A stretch of DNA of 64,000 bases from an uncultured Clostridia bacterium. Its GTDB lineage: Bacteria > Bacillota > Clostridia > Christensenellales > QALW01. A program made the position numbers and the translations under genes. Shown here piece after piece: positions 17,718-26,512 of this stretch. The stretch's first letter is position 1. Every line of letters starts with the position of its first letter. The notes under the pieces are model-generated. The model ran no database searches, was not told the DNA's origin, and was given only the letters and a program-made list of their open reading frames with translations. The stretch lies in contig CAKSKV010000002.1 in assembly GCA_934465535.1 (NCBI GenBank), positions 62,001 through 126,000 on the forward strand, read 5' to 3'.

Positions 17718-17790
17718 AATGCGTTAAAAACAGTATAAAAACGCATTAAAAACGCGTAAAAACATACAAAAAAACGCGTAAAAAACGCAT
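17718..17790. repeat. A-rich array of AACGC-type repeats after the hydrogenase operon
   Basis: AATGCGTT (17718-17725) and AACGCATT (17740-17747) are inverted copies. They are followed by AACGCGTAAAA at about 17751 and 17773 and AACGCATC near 17785, each separated by runs of A. This could be a set of protein binding sites or slipped repeats; no gene fits. Confidence 0.5.
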
Positions 17791-17855
17791 CAAAAAAAAT
17801 TGACGGGGCTTTTGGGCTTATTGCCCGAAGGAATGTCAGCTGCATACCCCATCAT

Positions 17856-17884
17856 CCGGCGCACAAAGGTGCGCCGGTTTTTAT
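17856..17884 (+). terminator. Intrinsic terminator of the hydrogenase operon
   Basis: CCGGCGCA (17856-17863) pairs perfectly with TGCGCCGG (17870-17877), six-base loop, followed by five T. It lies about 145 bases after the hydA stop. Confidence 0.87.
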
Positions 17885-17896
17885 TTATGCCCCTAT

Positions 17897-17947
17897 AAAA
17901 AAACAGGCAGCCGCCCTTTACATTTTTTTGCAAAAAGCGATTGCCTG
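17897..17947 (-). terminator. Possible terminator of the GH20 gene
   Basis: Reading the minus strand, CAGGCA (17947-17942) pairs with TGCCTG (17909-17904) and is followed by seven T (17903-17897). The loop is long and only partly paired, so confidence is moderate. Confidence 0.5.
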
Positions 17948-18002
17948 TTTGCGCCGCCCTTGCCGGGCGGTGTTTTGAAATTGGTTTTCAGCCGTTCCGA
18001 AA

Positions 18003-19433
18003 TTATTTTATCAGTTCTTTACGGATGCGGTCGGTTTCCTGATAGGCTTCAAGAATATCGGCATAGTCCCGTATCTTTTCCTTGTTCCAGGTGTTTTCCG
18101 CAAGCATGGGCGCGCGCTGCGACACAAGCTCGCGTTCCTCCGAAAGCCCGTCCTCAAGGTTTGGATACTTCTCCATTATTACATCGCCCCAGGCAAGCAG
18201 CTGGCCGCCGATTATCTGCGGGCTGTCCTGAACCGTAAGCTTTTTATCATGATAGGGAGAGGCGGGATGCATGGCTTCCCATGTGCGCGTATTCCAGTTG
18301 AAGGCCTCCTCCTGCGTCCAGTATGCCACGGGAGTGACGATATACATGGGTTTCCATGAGCTGTTGACGATATTGAAGCCCGCCTCCAAAAGAGAAGGCG
18401 TGGTTTGATAGAGGTTCTCCCAGCTCATAAGCTGCACTTTTCTTGTGACATAATCGTTTACATCGGCGGAAAAGCCCTCCCACGCCATGGGGATGCGTCC
18501 CTTTGAAATAACCGTTTCCGCCATTTTCTCCACAAAATCGGCAAGCAGGCGCTCGGCAAGCAGACGCTTATCCTCCATGTCAAAATCGATACCCTGCGAA
18601 AGGGCATAATCGCGGCAGGCAGGGTCCTCCGTCCACTTTGCTATTGCCGCCTCATCGCCGCCGATATGGATGCGCTCCGACTGCGGGAACATATCGCAAA
18701 GCTCACAAAAGAGCTGCTGCATTGCCTTTGTGGCCTGCTCGGTACGGGTGATGATGCCGTCTTTGCCGAAAATATCGCCGTATTCCTGACAGAACGCGCG
18801 GCAATGGCCGGGAACATCTATTTCCGGCATGATATGAACACCGCGCGAAGCGGCATAACGGTTAAGCGCGTCTATTTCCGCAAAGGTATAGTGGCGTCCC
18901 GGCGTGGAAAGCTTGGGGAACAGACGGCTGGGGAGCGTGTAGCTTTGATCGTCCGTAAAGTGCAGCTGAAGCACCGGGATTTTATACAGCATACACAGAT
19001 CCACATAGGAAAGCAGATAGGAGAAGGGATGAAAATCACGGGCAAGATCGATCATGACGCTGCGGAAGGCGCAGTCGGGGGCATCCTCTATGCGGACGGC
19101 GGGCAGGCAAAGGGTGCCGTTTTGAACAAAAAGCAGCTGCAGAAGCGTAGCCATGCCGTTGCGCGCGCCGTCCTTTGTCCATGCACGGATCTCCGCGCAG
19201 CCGTTTTCGGCATAGAGCGCATACGCCTCTCCCGTAAAGGCGCTGTCCGCCGTGAAGCGGATGGCGCCGGAGTATTCTTCACTTAGTGTAATGCCGAAAA
19301 GTCGCCTTACATAATCGGTAAGAGAATCGTGCAGAAGCATAAAATCTCCGCTTACGGTGGCGGCAAGAGAAACGGTGCCGCTGCCCCGAACAACTGTTTT
19401 TGGCTGCGGAATAAGATGAAGTGGGGAATTCAT
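18003..19433 (-). CDS. Beta-N-acetylhexosaminidase, GH20 family
   Basis: 476 residues, ribosome binding site AAAGGA. An N-terminal GH20b-like domain (about 1-110) precedes the catalytic TIM barrel: RSVMIDLARDFHP, LQLHFTDDQSYTL, MPEIDVPGHCRAF, and the catalytic Asp-Glu pair in HIGGDEAA (near residue 250). GH20 enzymes use substrate-assisted hydrolysis of terminal GlcNAc or GalNAc. No signal peptide is present, so it is probably cytoplasmic and acts on imported amino-sugar oligosaccharides or recycled wall material. It stands alone with its own promoter and no sugar transporter beside it. Trp residues expected in the active site are present near the C-terminus. Confidence 0.93.
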   Translation of the reverse strand: MNSPLHLIPQPKTVVRGSGTVSLAATVSGDFMLLHDSLTDYVRRLFGITLSEEYSGAIRFTADSAFTGEAYALYAENGCAEIRAWTKDGARNGMATLLQLLFVQNGTLCLPAVRIEDAPDCAFRSVMIDLARDFHPFSYLLSYVDLCMLYKIPVLQLHFTDDQSYTLPSRLFPKLSTPGRHYTFAEIDALNRYAASRGVHIMPEIDVPGHCRAFCQEYGDIFGKDGIITRTEQATKAMQQLFCELCDMFPQSERIHIGGDEAAIAKWTEDPACRDYALSQGIDFDMEDKRLLAERLLADFVEKMAETVISKGRIPMAWEGFSADVNDYVTRKVQLMSWENLYQTTPSLLEAGFNIVNSSWKPMYIVTPVAYWTQEEAFNWNTRTWEAMHPASPYHDKKLTVQDSPQIIGGQLLAWGDVIMEKYPNLEDGLSEERELVSQRAPMLAENTWNKEKIRDYADILEAYQETDRIRKELIK

Positions 19434-19499
19434 AGAGTATTCCTTTCGCTTATATTCCCCGCAGACTGCGGGAGAACAGGCATATTTTTAATATTTATA

Positions 19500-19528
19500 A
19501 GTATAGCATATAAAAGTATGGCTTTCAA
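19500..19528 (-). promoter_or_regulatory. Promoter of the GH20 gene
   Basis: Minus strand: TTGAAA (19528-19523), 17-base spacer, TATACT (19505-19500), about 65 bases from the start codon. Confidence 0.75.
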
Positions 19529-19590
19529 GATGCTTAACTTAATTTTTATACGGACTATACAAATAAAAGCCCCCAAAAAAAGAACAAAAG

Positions 19591-19633
19591 CAAAAAAAGA
19601 AGGAGCTGCCGGTTATTTCCGGCGCGCCCCCTG
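19591..19633 (-). terminator. Intrinsic terminator after dut
   Basis: Minus strand: a GCCGG/CCGGC stem with a six-base loop and flanking G-C pairs, followed by TTCTTTTTTT. It lies just after the dut stop and before the GH20 promoter. Confidence 0.75.
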
Positions 19634-19651
19634 ATTTTTTTGCTGAATTTT

Positions 19652-20125
19652 CTATTTGCCGGTAGAACCGAAGCCGCCCTCGCCGCGCTGCGTTTGCGAA
19701 AGCTCCTCAGAGAGGATAAAGCTTGCGGGAATGAAGGGCAGAATTACAAGCTGGGCTATACGCTCGCCGTTTTTTATCTCCTGCGCGGTGTCCGAATCGT
19801 TATGCAGCGCAACTATATATTCCCCGCGGTAATCGCTGTCGCACACCCCCACGCAGTTTGCGGGACGCAGACCCTGCTTTGCCGCCATGCCGCTGCGGGC
19901 AAAAACCGCGCCGAAGCAGCCCTCCGGCAGCTCAAAGGCCAGCCCGGTGCCCACCTTAAGCGTGGAATGGGGCGGCAGAATCACATTTTCCTCAAGGCAG
20001 GCGCAAAGATCGTAGCCCGCGGCGTATTCGGAGCCGCGCACGGGCAGAACCGCATTTTCCTTAAGCTTTTTGACCCTTACGCTTATGCCGGCAAAGCCGT
20101 TTTTATCACATTTTACACTGCTCAT
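19652..20125 (-). CDS. dut: dUTP diphosphatase
   Basis: 157 residues, trimeric all-beta dUTPase. The five family motifs are visible: AAGYDLCA (motif 1), ARSGMAAKQGL (motif 2), GVCDSDYRGEY with the catalytic Asp (motif 3), GERIAQLVI (motif 4) and the Gly-rich tail RGEGGFGSTGK (motif 5). It removes dUTP and supplies dUMP for dTMP synthesis. The enzyme is of normal length. It lies downstream of nrdG with a 177-base gap that has its own TATAAT, so it may be transcribed separately although the neighbourhood is nucleotide metabolism. Confidence 0.95.
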   Translation of the reverse strand: MSSVKCDKNGFAGISVRVKKLKENAVLPVRGSEYAAGYDLCACLEENVILPPHSTLKVGTGLAFELPEGCFGAVFARSGMAAKQGLRPANCVGVCDSDYRGEYIVALHNDSDTAQEIKNGERIAQLVILPFIPASFILSEELSQTQRGEGGFGSTGK

Positions 20126-20302
20126 ATTATAATTCCTTACATAAAAATTAAAGCGTTCCCCTCCGGCACGGCAGCGCCGGCTTCGGTAACGCCTTAATTA
20201 TAGCACAGCAATGTGCTGTTTGTACATTCATTCCTGCCTTAAAAATTGCATTTAATTTATAACTGACTGCATATTCCGCCGCACGGCATCAGCGCCGGAG
20301 CG

Positions 20303-20833
20303 TTATACGGGATCATCCGTCCACGGCACGGGCTTGCCTGCCTGAAGGGTTTTTTTCATATCAAGCAGACGCTGGTTTGAAGAGCCGCGAAAGCGCAGGG
20401 TTATATCCTTAAGCTCCTCCACAAAGCGGCCGTCCACCAATACATCGATTAATGACAGCAGCTCCTGCGTTTTCTCGCAGTGCGGATGGGCTTGGGGGTC
20501 GATAAGCTGCTCAAAGGTGAAGCCGCTGAAGGCCCATATGCTTTTATCGGGGAATTCCCTGCGCACTCTTTTTACAAAGGGCAGCAGCGCCCGCTGGTTC
20601 TGCGGCTCAAAGGGCTCGCCGCCAAGCAGGGTAAGCCCGCTTATATAATCGGGAGCCAGCATTTCCAGCACCTGCTGCTGCGTCTGCTCCGTAAAGGGAT
20701 GACCGAAGTTAAAATCCCATGTCTGCTTCTGAAAGCAGCCTGGGCAATGATTGGTGCAGCCGGAGACAAACAGCGTTACCCGTACTCCCGGTCCGTTTGC
20801 AATATCGCAGTTTTTTATCTCGCCGTAATTCAT
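20303..20833 (-). CDS. nrdG: Anaerobic ribonucleotide reductase activating protein
   Basis: 176 residues. Radical-SAM activase: the cluster motif CTNHCPGC (CxxxCxxC) lies near residues 26-33, followed by TLLGGEPF, the usual SAM-binding GGE segment. It generates the glycyl radical on NrdD. The start codon overlaps the nrdD stop as TAATG, implying translational coupling. The C-terminus has the LRFRGSSNQRLLD segment typical of NrdG. Confidence 0.95.
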   Translation of the reverse strand: MNYGEIKNCDIANGPGVRVTLFVSGCTNHCPGCFQKQTWDFNFGHPFTEQTQQQVLEMLAPDYISGLTLLGGEPFEPQNQRALLPFVKRVRREFPDKSIWAFSGFTFEQLIDPQAHPHCEKTQELLSLIDVLVDGRFVEELKDITLRFRGSSNQRLLDMKKTLQAGKPVPWTDDPV

Positions 20834-22992
20834 TACAGATGCAGCACACGCTCCTTAATCTCCTGAGTGCGGCCCTGATTCCAAAACTGGGAGCCGATAT
20901 AGCCGCAGGTGCGGCGGGCAACATTCATCCTGCTCTGATCGGTATTGCCGCACTTGGGGCAGCGCCAGATGTACTTGCCGTCCTTCTCCACTATTTCTAT
21001 TTCGCCGTCAAAGCCGCATTCCTGACAGTAGTCGCTTTTGGTGTTAAGCTCGGCATACATGATATTATCATATATAAAGCGTATAACGGACAGCACCGCA
21101 TCCAGATTGTTCTGCATGTTGGGCACCTCCACATAGCTTATGGCGCCGCCCGTTGAAAGGTGCTGGAACTGGGATTCAAAGCGCAGCTTCTCGAAGGCGT
21201 CGATCTTTTCCGTTACATGCACATGATAGCTGTTTGTAATATACCCCTTGTCGGTGACACCGGGAATTATGCCGAAGCGGCGCTGGAGGCACTTGGCAAA
21301 CTTATATGTGGTGGATTCCAGCGGCGTGCCGTAGATGGAAAAGCCGATATTGGTTTCCTGCGTCCACTGCTTGCAGGCATCGTTCATCCTCTGCATGACC
21401 GAAAGCGCAAAGGGGGTAGCGCTGGGATCGGTGTGGGATTTGCCCGTCATGAACTTTACGCACTCGTAAAGCCCGGCATAGCCCAGGGATATTGAGGAAT
21501 ATCCGCCGTAGAGCAGCTTGTCTATGGGCTCGCCCTTTTTAAGGCGCGCACAGGCGCCGTACTGCCACAGGATGGGAGCCGCATCGGAAAGCGTGCCCTT
21601 GAGGCGGTTATGCCTGCACATAAGCGCACGGAAGCAAAGCTCCAGCCGTTCGTCGAATATTTTCCAGAACTTTTCGATATTTCCGCCGGAGGACAGCGCG
21701 ATATCGGGCAGGTTCAGGGTTACAACGCCCTGATTGAAGCGGCCGTAGAATTTATAATTGCCGTTTTCGTCCTTCCACGGGGCCAGCGCCGAGCGGCAGC
21801 CCATGACGGGGAAGCAGTTGCCCTCCTTAAGCTCCTTCATTTTCTTTTCGGAAATATAGTCCGGCACCAGCCGCTTTGCGCTGCATTTTGCCGCCAGACG
21901 GGTAAGATACCAGAACTCGGAATCGTCGTGAATGTTGTCCTCCTCCAAAACATATATAAGCTTGGGGAAGGCGGGAGTTATCCATACGCCAGCTTCGTTT
22001 TTAACGCCGCGGTAGCGCTGGAGCAGTATCTCCTCGATTATCATGGCAAGGTCCAGCTTCTCTCTGCGGCTTTTGGCCTCGTTGAGATACATAAACACCG
22101 TTACAAAGGGGGCCTGACCGTTGGTGGTGAGCAGCGTGACCACCTGGTACTGGATGGTCTGCACGCCCTTTTGTATCTCGGCGCGCAGCCGTTTTTCTGT
22201 TATGGCATCTATTTTTTCTTCGCTTGCGGGGCAATCTAACTCCGCTATTTCCGCCACCACCTCGCGGCGTATTTTCTCCCGGCTTACCTGCACAAAGGGC
22301 GCAAGATGCGCAAGGGAAATGCTCTGTCCGCCGTACTGATTGGAAGCCACCTGTGCGATTATCTGCGTGGCGATATTGCAGGCCGTGGAAAAGCTGTGCG
22401 GCTTTTCTATCATGGTGCCGGATATTACGGTGCCGTTATTGAGCATATCCTCAAGGTTGACAAGGTCGCAGTTGTGCATATGCTGGGCAAAATAATCCGC
22501 ATCGTGGAAATGGATTATGCCCTCCTCGTGAGCCTGCACTATTTCCTGGGGCAGCAGAATACGGTTTGTGATATCCTTGCTGACCTCGCCCGCCATATAA
22601 TCGCGCTGCACGCTGTTTACGGTGGGGTTTTTATTGGAGTTTTCCTGCTTTACCTCTTCGTTGTTGCATTCGATAAGGCTTAAGATCTTATCGTCGGTGG
22701 TGTTGCTTTTGCGCACAAGGCTGCGGGTATAGCGGTAGGTTATGTACTGCTTTGCCACCTCAAAGGCGCCGTGAGCCATGATCTGCTTTTCCACAAGGTC
22801 CTGTATTTCCTCCACGCTCATGGCGCGGTTTACCTTCTGGCAGGCAAGCTCCACCGACTGCGCAATGCGCTGTATCTGCATGGGTGTCATGCGTTCATTC
22901 TCCGGAACCACATCATTTGCCTTGGTTACGGCTACAATGATCTTGGTTATGTCAAAATCGACCTCTGAACCGTTTCTTTTTATGATCTTCAT
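20833..22992 (-). CDS. nrdD: Anaerobic (class III) ribonucleoside-triphosphate reductase
   Basis: 719 residues. Start placed at 22992 (GAGGGG site, MKIIKRNGSEV); an in-frame ATG at 23025 with AAAGGA is possible and would add eleven residues. An N-terminal ATP-cone (about 1-95) handles allosteric control. The catalytic barrel follows (FHDADYF, HNCDLVNLEDML). Near the C-terminus there is a zinc site with two CxxC pairs (CQECG, CPKCG) and the glycyl radical region RRTCGYIG (Gly near 697). It reduces ribonucleotides to deoxyribonucleotides without oxygen, with activation by the adjacent NrdG. Upstream NrdR-type boxes indicate repression when dATP is plentiful. Confidence 0.97.
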   Translation of the reverse strand: MKIIKRNGSEVDFDITKIIVAVTKANDVVPENERMTPMQIQRIAQSVELACQKVNRAMSVEEIQDLVEKQIMAHGAFEVAKQYITYRYTRSLVRKSNTTDDKILSLIECNNEEVKQENSNKNPTVNSVQRDYMAGEVSKDITNRILLPQEIVQAHEEGIIHFHDADYFAQHMHNCDLVNLEDMLNNGTVISGTMIEKPHSFSTACNIATQIIAQVASNQYGGQSISLAHLAPFVQVSREKIRREVVAEIAELDCPASEEKIDAITEKRLRAEIQKGVQTIQYQVVTLLTTNGQAPFVTVFMYLNEAKSRREKLDLAMIIEEILLQRYRGVKNEAGVWITPAFPKLIYVLEEDNIHDDSEFWYLTRLAAKCSAKRLVPDYISEKKMKELKEGNCFPVMGCRSALAPWKDENGNYKFYGRFNQGVVTLNLPDIALSSGGNIEKFWKIFDERLELCFRALMCRHNRLKGTLSDAAPILWQYGACARLKKGEPIDKLLYGGYSSISLGYAGLYECVKFMTGKSHTDPSATPFALSVMQRMNDACKQWTQETNIGFSIYGTPLESTTYKFAKCLQRRFGIIPGVTDKGYITNSYHVHVTEKIDAFEKLRFESQFQHLSTGGAISYVEVPNMQNNLDAVLSVIRFIYDNIMYAELNTKSDYCQECGFDGEIEIVEKDGKYIWRCPKCGNTDQSRMNVARRTCGYIGSQFWNQGRTQEIKERVLHL

Positions 22993-23243
22993 ATACAATC
23001 CCCTCTGCGCCGCATATGCGCGCATAATTTTATCCTTTGTTTTTCTATGCCTGCTTTTTATCCCGCCGCCCGTTTATGGTGCGGCGCTGCGATTCACCCT
23101 CGAAAAACCAACCTTTTATCCGGTTTGCATTTGCTAATCATCCGTGTTTTACGGCAAACCCGCGCCAAGGTCTTTATGTTTGTACGCCTTTTCGCTTTCT
23201 TATGCCTTTTTTATCCTCTTTGAGAATAAATTTGTTTTCAAAA
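22993..23243 (-). other. Long untranslated leader of nrdDG
   Basis: About 270 bases separate the inferred transcription start (near 23265) from the nrdD ATG. GGTTTGC and GCAAACC (seven base pairs, about 23153-23115) enclose a small CCGT/ACGG hairpin, so the leader is folded. No gene is supported here and I recognise no riboswitch family. Confidence 0.4.
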
Positions 23244-23300
23244 ACAACAAGCAGTTGTTGTGTCGTTGAATATCATACACCATATATAGATAAAATGCAA
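23244..23300 (-). promoter_or_regulatory. nrdDG promoter with two NrdR-type boxes
   Basis: Minus-strand promoter: TTGCAT (23300-23295), 17-base spacer, TATGAT (23277-23272). The spacer contains ACACCATATATAGATA (23277-23292 on the plus strand), close to the NrdR consensus with its CxATATnTxG core. A second palindrome, ACAACAA-GCAG-TTGTTGT, lies at 23244-23261. The two centres are 32 bases apart, three helical turns, as in known tandem NrdR operators. Binding would block RNA polymerase. Confidence 0.75.
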
Positions 23301-23402
23301 GAGATAAATGAATGATAAAGCAAACAATTTTATTTGAATTTCTGCGTCGGTTATATAAAAAAAGTATAAGAAAAAGCCTTTCCGGCCAAAGAAAAAGGGC
23401 AT

Positions 23403-23433
23403 AAAAAAGCGCCCGCACAATGCGGACGCTTTT
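23403..23433 (-). terminator. Intrinsic terminator after fucO
   Basis: Minus strand: AAAGCGTCCGC and GCGGGCGCTTT form a stem (one G-T pair) around a five-base loop, followed by a T-run. It lies about 35 bases after the fucO stop. Confidence 0.87.
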
Positions 23434-23465
23434 CAGGAAAGATTCGTATCGGTTTAACCTTCAGC

Positions 23466-24617
23466 TTACAGCATGGACTCGTAAAGCTTCTTGATGTCGG
23501 CAACGCTGGTATCCTTGGGGTTGCCTCCGGTGCAGACATCCTTGAAGGCGGACTCGCTCAGGAAGTCCAGATCCTCTCTCTTTACGCCCACCTCGGTAAG
23601 GGTCTTGGGGATGTTTACATCGGCAGCCAGCTTACGCACAGCGTCCACGGCGGCCTTGCGGTACTCGGCGGGGGTCATGTTCTCGGTGCCCTCTACGCCC
23701 ATGGCCTTGGCGATATCTCTGTACTTCTCGCCGGTAGCATCGGCATTGTATTCCATAACGGTGGGCAGGATGATAGCGTTTGCCACGCCGTGGGGGGTGT
23801 CATAAACAGCGCCCAGAGGATGAGCCATGGAGTGAACGATGCCAAGGCCTACATTGGAGAAGCCCATACCGGCAATATACTGGCCCAGAGCCATGCCCTC
23901 TCTGCCCTCCGGCTCGCCGGCAACGGCGCTGCGCAGGGATCTGGAGATGATCTCGATAGCCTTGAGCTCCACCATGTCGCTCATTTCCCATGCGCCCTTG
24001 GTGATATAGCCCTCAATGGCATGGGTAAGTGCATCCATACCGGTTGCGGCGGTAAGGCCCTTGGGCATGGAGGACATCATGTCGGCGTCGATAACGGCCA
24101 CAACGGGGATATCGTGGGGGTCAACGCAGACGAACTTACGCTTATGCTCAACATCGGTTACAACATAGTTGATGGTAACCTCGGCAGCGGTACCGGCCGT
24201 GGTGGGCACTGCGATGATATCCACGCACTTTTTCTTGGTTTTTACCGCGCCCTCAAGAGAACGGACATCGCCGTGCTCGGGGTTGTTAATGATGATGCCG
24301 ATGCCCTTTGCGGTATCCATGGAGCTGCCGCCGCCGATGGCGATAAGGCAGTCTGCGCCGGCCTTCTTGTAGGTTTCAACACCGGTCTGGATGTTTTCGA
24401 TGGTGGGGTTGGGCTTAACCTCGTCATATACCTCATAAGCGATGCCGGCATCGTCCAGCACCTTGAGCACCTTGGTGGCTACATTGAACTTCATAAGGCT
24501 CTTATCGGTTACTACCAGCACCTTCTTGAAGCCTCTGTTTTTCACCTCATCGGGGATAACGCTGATTGCGCCTGCTCCAAAATAAGAGGTCTCATTAAGA
24601 ATGAATCTGTTTACCAT
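23466..24617 (-). CDS. fucO: Iron-containing alcohol dehydrogenase, lactaldehyde reductase (FucO-like)
   Basis: 383 residues, group III (iron-activated) alcohol dehydrogenase. N-terminal NAD domain with GGGSSMDTAKG; metal-binding domain with DADMM, ATGMDALTHAIEGY, HSMAHPLGA and the His of DTPHGVAN. The similarity to E. coli FucO as I remember it is high along the whole length (TTAGTAAEVTINYV, RKFVCVDPHDIP). FucO reduces L-lactaldehyde to L-1,2-propanediol with NADH, the fermentative end of fucose and rhamnose breakdown. A rhamnulokinase lies elsewhere in the window (59035-60510), which fits, but no aldolase or isomerase adjoins either gene. It forms its own transcription unit. Confidence 0.93.
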   Translation of the reverse strand: MVNRFILNETSYFGAGAISVIPDEVKNRGFKKVLVVTDKSLMKFNVATKVLKVLDDAGIAYEVYDEVKPNPTIENIQTGVETYKKAGADCLIAIGGGSSMDTAKGIGIIINNPEHGDVRSLEGAVKTKKKCVDIIAVPTTAGTAAEVTINYVVTDVEHKRKFVCVDPHDIPVVAVIDADMMSSMPKGLTAATGMDALTHAIEGYITKGAWEMSDMVELKAIEIISRSLRSAVAGEPEGREGMALGQYIAGMGFSNVGLGIVHSMAHPLGAVYDTPHGVANAIILPTVMEYNADATGEKYRDIAKAMGVEGTENMTPAEYRKAAVDAVRKLAADVNIPKTLTEVGVKREDLDFLSESAFKDVCTGGNPKDTSVADIKKLYESML

Positions 24618-24702
24618 AATGTTCCTTTCCGAAGCACCCGAACGGGCCGCTTCCGCTGAATAAATTTGCGCGCAGCTGCTCGCGCTTTTTTATATCGATA
24701 AT

Positions 24703-24731
24703 ATTGTACCCTTTTTATTGAATCCTGTCCA
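24703..24731 (-). promoter_or_regulatory. Promoter of fucO
   Basis: Minus strand: TGGACA (24731-24726), 17-base spacer, TACAAT (24708-24703), about 85 bases before the start. The stretch 24732-24938 up to the spoIIID ribosome binding site has no gene that I can support. Confidence 0.65.
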
Positions 24732-24954
24732 CCGAAAAGTGAAATATTGTATATTGTTTTGCGGTAAATTCTTATTTTCTTAATAATTCAGGCCGTATCC
24801 TGCCGGGCTGCGGGGGCGGTTTGCCGGTATGCGCCGCGTTCTGCCGCTTCGGTCTTAATCCGGCGGCATATATTTTCAAAAACAGCGGCCGCGGAGCGGT
24901 CTAAACACGGTCGTACGCGCGTAAACTCAACTGATATCAGGGAGGTGAGATCAA

Positions 24955-25302
24955 TTGTCGGCATTAAACGGCGGCCGAGCGCGGCTGCTTGGGGAATTTA
25001 TAGTAAATAACGGCTCTACGGTGCGCGCCGCGGCAAAGGTGTTCGGCATTTCCAAAAGCACGGTGCACAAAGAGGTTACGAAGCGTCTGGAAAGGCAGGA
25101 TGCCGCCCTTGCCGCAAGGGTGCGCACGGTGCTGGACATAAACCGTGCACAGCGACATCTGCGCGGCGGCGAGGCCACAAGGCGCAAATATGAAAAACAG
25201 CGCGAAAACAGGCTGTACGGTGCGCAGGGGTCCGAAGGCTCCGGGGAGCAGCATAAAAATAGCTCTTGCAAAGTACACGGCACGGGTGTAGAATATAGGT
25301 AA
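24955..25302 (+). CDS. spoIIID: Sporulation transcription factor SpoIIID homologue
   Basis: 115 residues from a TTG at 24955, chosen because GGGAGGTGA ends six bases upstream and because the reading begins like SpoIIID. The HTH region AAAKVFGISKSTVHKEVTKRL (SpoIIID DNA-binding helix) and the family hallmark RHLRGGEATRRKYEK are clear. SpoIIID acts in the mother cell downstream of sigma-E, repressing and activating many genes. About 25 residues after the conserved part (GAQGSEGSGEQHKNS) are polar and extra relative to the roughly 93-residue Bacillus protein. Its presence marks the organism as an endospore former. Confidence 0.93.
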   Translation: MSALNGGRARLLGEFIVNNGSTVRAAAKVFGISKSTVHKEVTKRLERQDAALAARVRTVLDINRAQRHLRGGEATRRKYEKQRENRLYGAQGSEGSGEQHKNSSCKVHGTGVEYR

Positions 25303-25410
25303 ATAACAGCTATCCGCTCTGCTTTTTCCTGTTTCCGTAAGGGACGGGCTTTGCCCCAAGCGGTCCGCGCAGACCGAAAAGAGGAGGACGGGCGGGAAAG
25401 GAGTATCCGA

Positions 25411-26274
25411 ATGAAAAAAATTACCGCAGCCGCTTTGTGCGGCGCAGTTATGGCACTGCTGTGCGCCTGCTCTCCCGCAGCCACAGAGCCCGCCGCAACT
25501 AAAACAAAATCCGTCACGCCGACCCCCGATGCGGCTTCGGCGACCGCTCCGACAGTTACCGCGACGGCCTCCGCAGACACGGAAACGGGCGGCAGCCTTG
25601 AAAGCTGCGAGGCTTTAAGCAGCTTAAAGACCGACCTTGACGGGGACGGCACAAAGGAGCGCGTTGAGTTTATTAAAAAAGCGGAAGGCGTAACGGTGCG
25701 TGTTTCGCGCGGGGAAACCGCATGGGAATACGCTCTGCCCCGAGAGGCGGAAAACGCCGTAAGCCAGTATGTGCTGAAAAAAGGCAAGCGCAGCTGCGTG
25801 CTGTTTTGCTATGACCTTGCAAGCGACGATTATCAAACGGCGGTAATATCCCTTGGCAAAGAGCTTGAGGTGAATATTCTGGACGGCATTGCAGAAAGCT
25901 TTGATAACGGCGTTCTTAATCTTAACCTTACGGTGAATGTGGCCGGCACATGGCTGGGCACCGCGTCCTACGCGCCGGATAACGATATGCACTTTGAAAG
26001 GGCGGGCAAGCTTTACGGCATAAATGCAAACCGCGAATTGACGGTAAAAAAGACGCTGTCCGCTTTGGATGCGGACGGCGGGAAATTCACCCTTGATGCG
26101 GGCACAAAGCTGCGGCTTATATCCTCTGACCTTGAAAGCGTGCTTTATTTCAGCATTGAAAGCAGGGATTCCGTCTGCTCCTTTACCATAGCACCGCAGG
26201 ACGACAGCGGCGAGTTTTTGATAGACGGCGTTCCGGAGCGGGAGGCCTTTGACGGGCTGGAGTATTACGACTGA
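25411..26274 (+). CDS. Unknown lipoprotein with a Thr/Ala-rich linker
   Basis: 287 residues, ATG 25411 behind AAAGGAG. Lipoprotein signal with the probable lipid-bearing Cys20 (ALLCAC), so it is anchored outside the membrane. Residues 21-65 are a Thr/Ala/Pro-rich low-complexity spacer. The remaining domain (about 70-287) has DLDGDGTKERVEF, an Asp-rich loop like those of FG-GAP or calcium-binding repeats, and is otherwise not recognised. It sits 108 bases after spoIIID and ends at a good terminator, so it may share the spoIIID transcript; a sporulation role is only a possibility. Confidence 0.82.
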   Translation: MKKITAAALCGAVMALLCACSPAATEPAATKTKSVTPTPDAASATAPTVTATASADTETGGSLESCEALSSLKTDLDGDGTKERVEFIKKAEGVTVRVSRGETAWEYALPREAENAVSQYVLKKGKRSCVLFCYDLASDDYQTAVISLGKELEVNILDGIAESFDNGVLNLNLTVNVAGTWLGTASYAPDNDMHFERAGKLYGINANRELTVKKTLSALDADGGKFTLDAGTKLRLISSDLESVLYFSIESRDSVCSFTIAPQDDSGEFLIDGVPEREAFDGLEYYD

Positions 26275-26313
26275 GCCGGATGCCGAAAAGCTGATTATAA
26301 ATCGTGCATTTTT

Positions 26314-26342
26314 CCGCGCATATTAAAATGCGCGGATTTTTT
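26314..26342 (+). terminator. Intrinsic terminator after the first lipoprotein gene
   Basis: CCGCGCAT (26314-26321) pairs with ATGCGCGG (26328-26335), six-base loop, followed by a T-run. Confidence 0.87.
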
Positions 26343-26408
26343 CTTTGAAAAAACGGCGGCTTTGAAGAGGTGTTTGAACAAATTATTAAATAATTATAAA
26401 TAATAATG

Positions 26409-26437
26409 TTGAAGTTTGTGTTTTAATGTGATATAAT
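26409..26437 (+). promoter_or_regulatory. Strong promoter of the second lipoprotein gene
   Basis: TTGAAG (26409-26414), 17-base spacer, perfect TATAAT (26432-26437), in a very AT-rich stretch that could act as an UP element. Confidence 0.82.
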
Positions 26438-26512
26438 GTTGCCAAACAGACAGCGGAAAGTTGTTTTTGCCGCTGCCACAAAAAATTATCACACATTCAG
26501 GAGGCAGTACAG

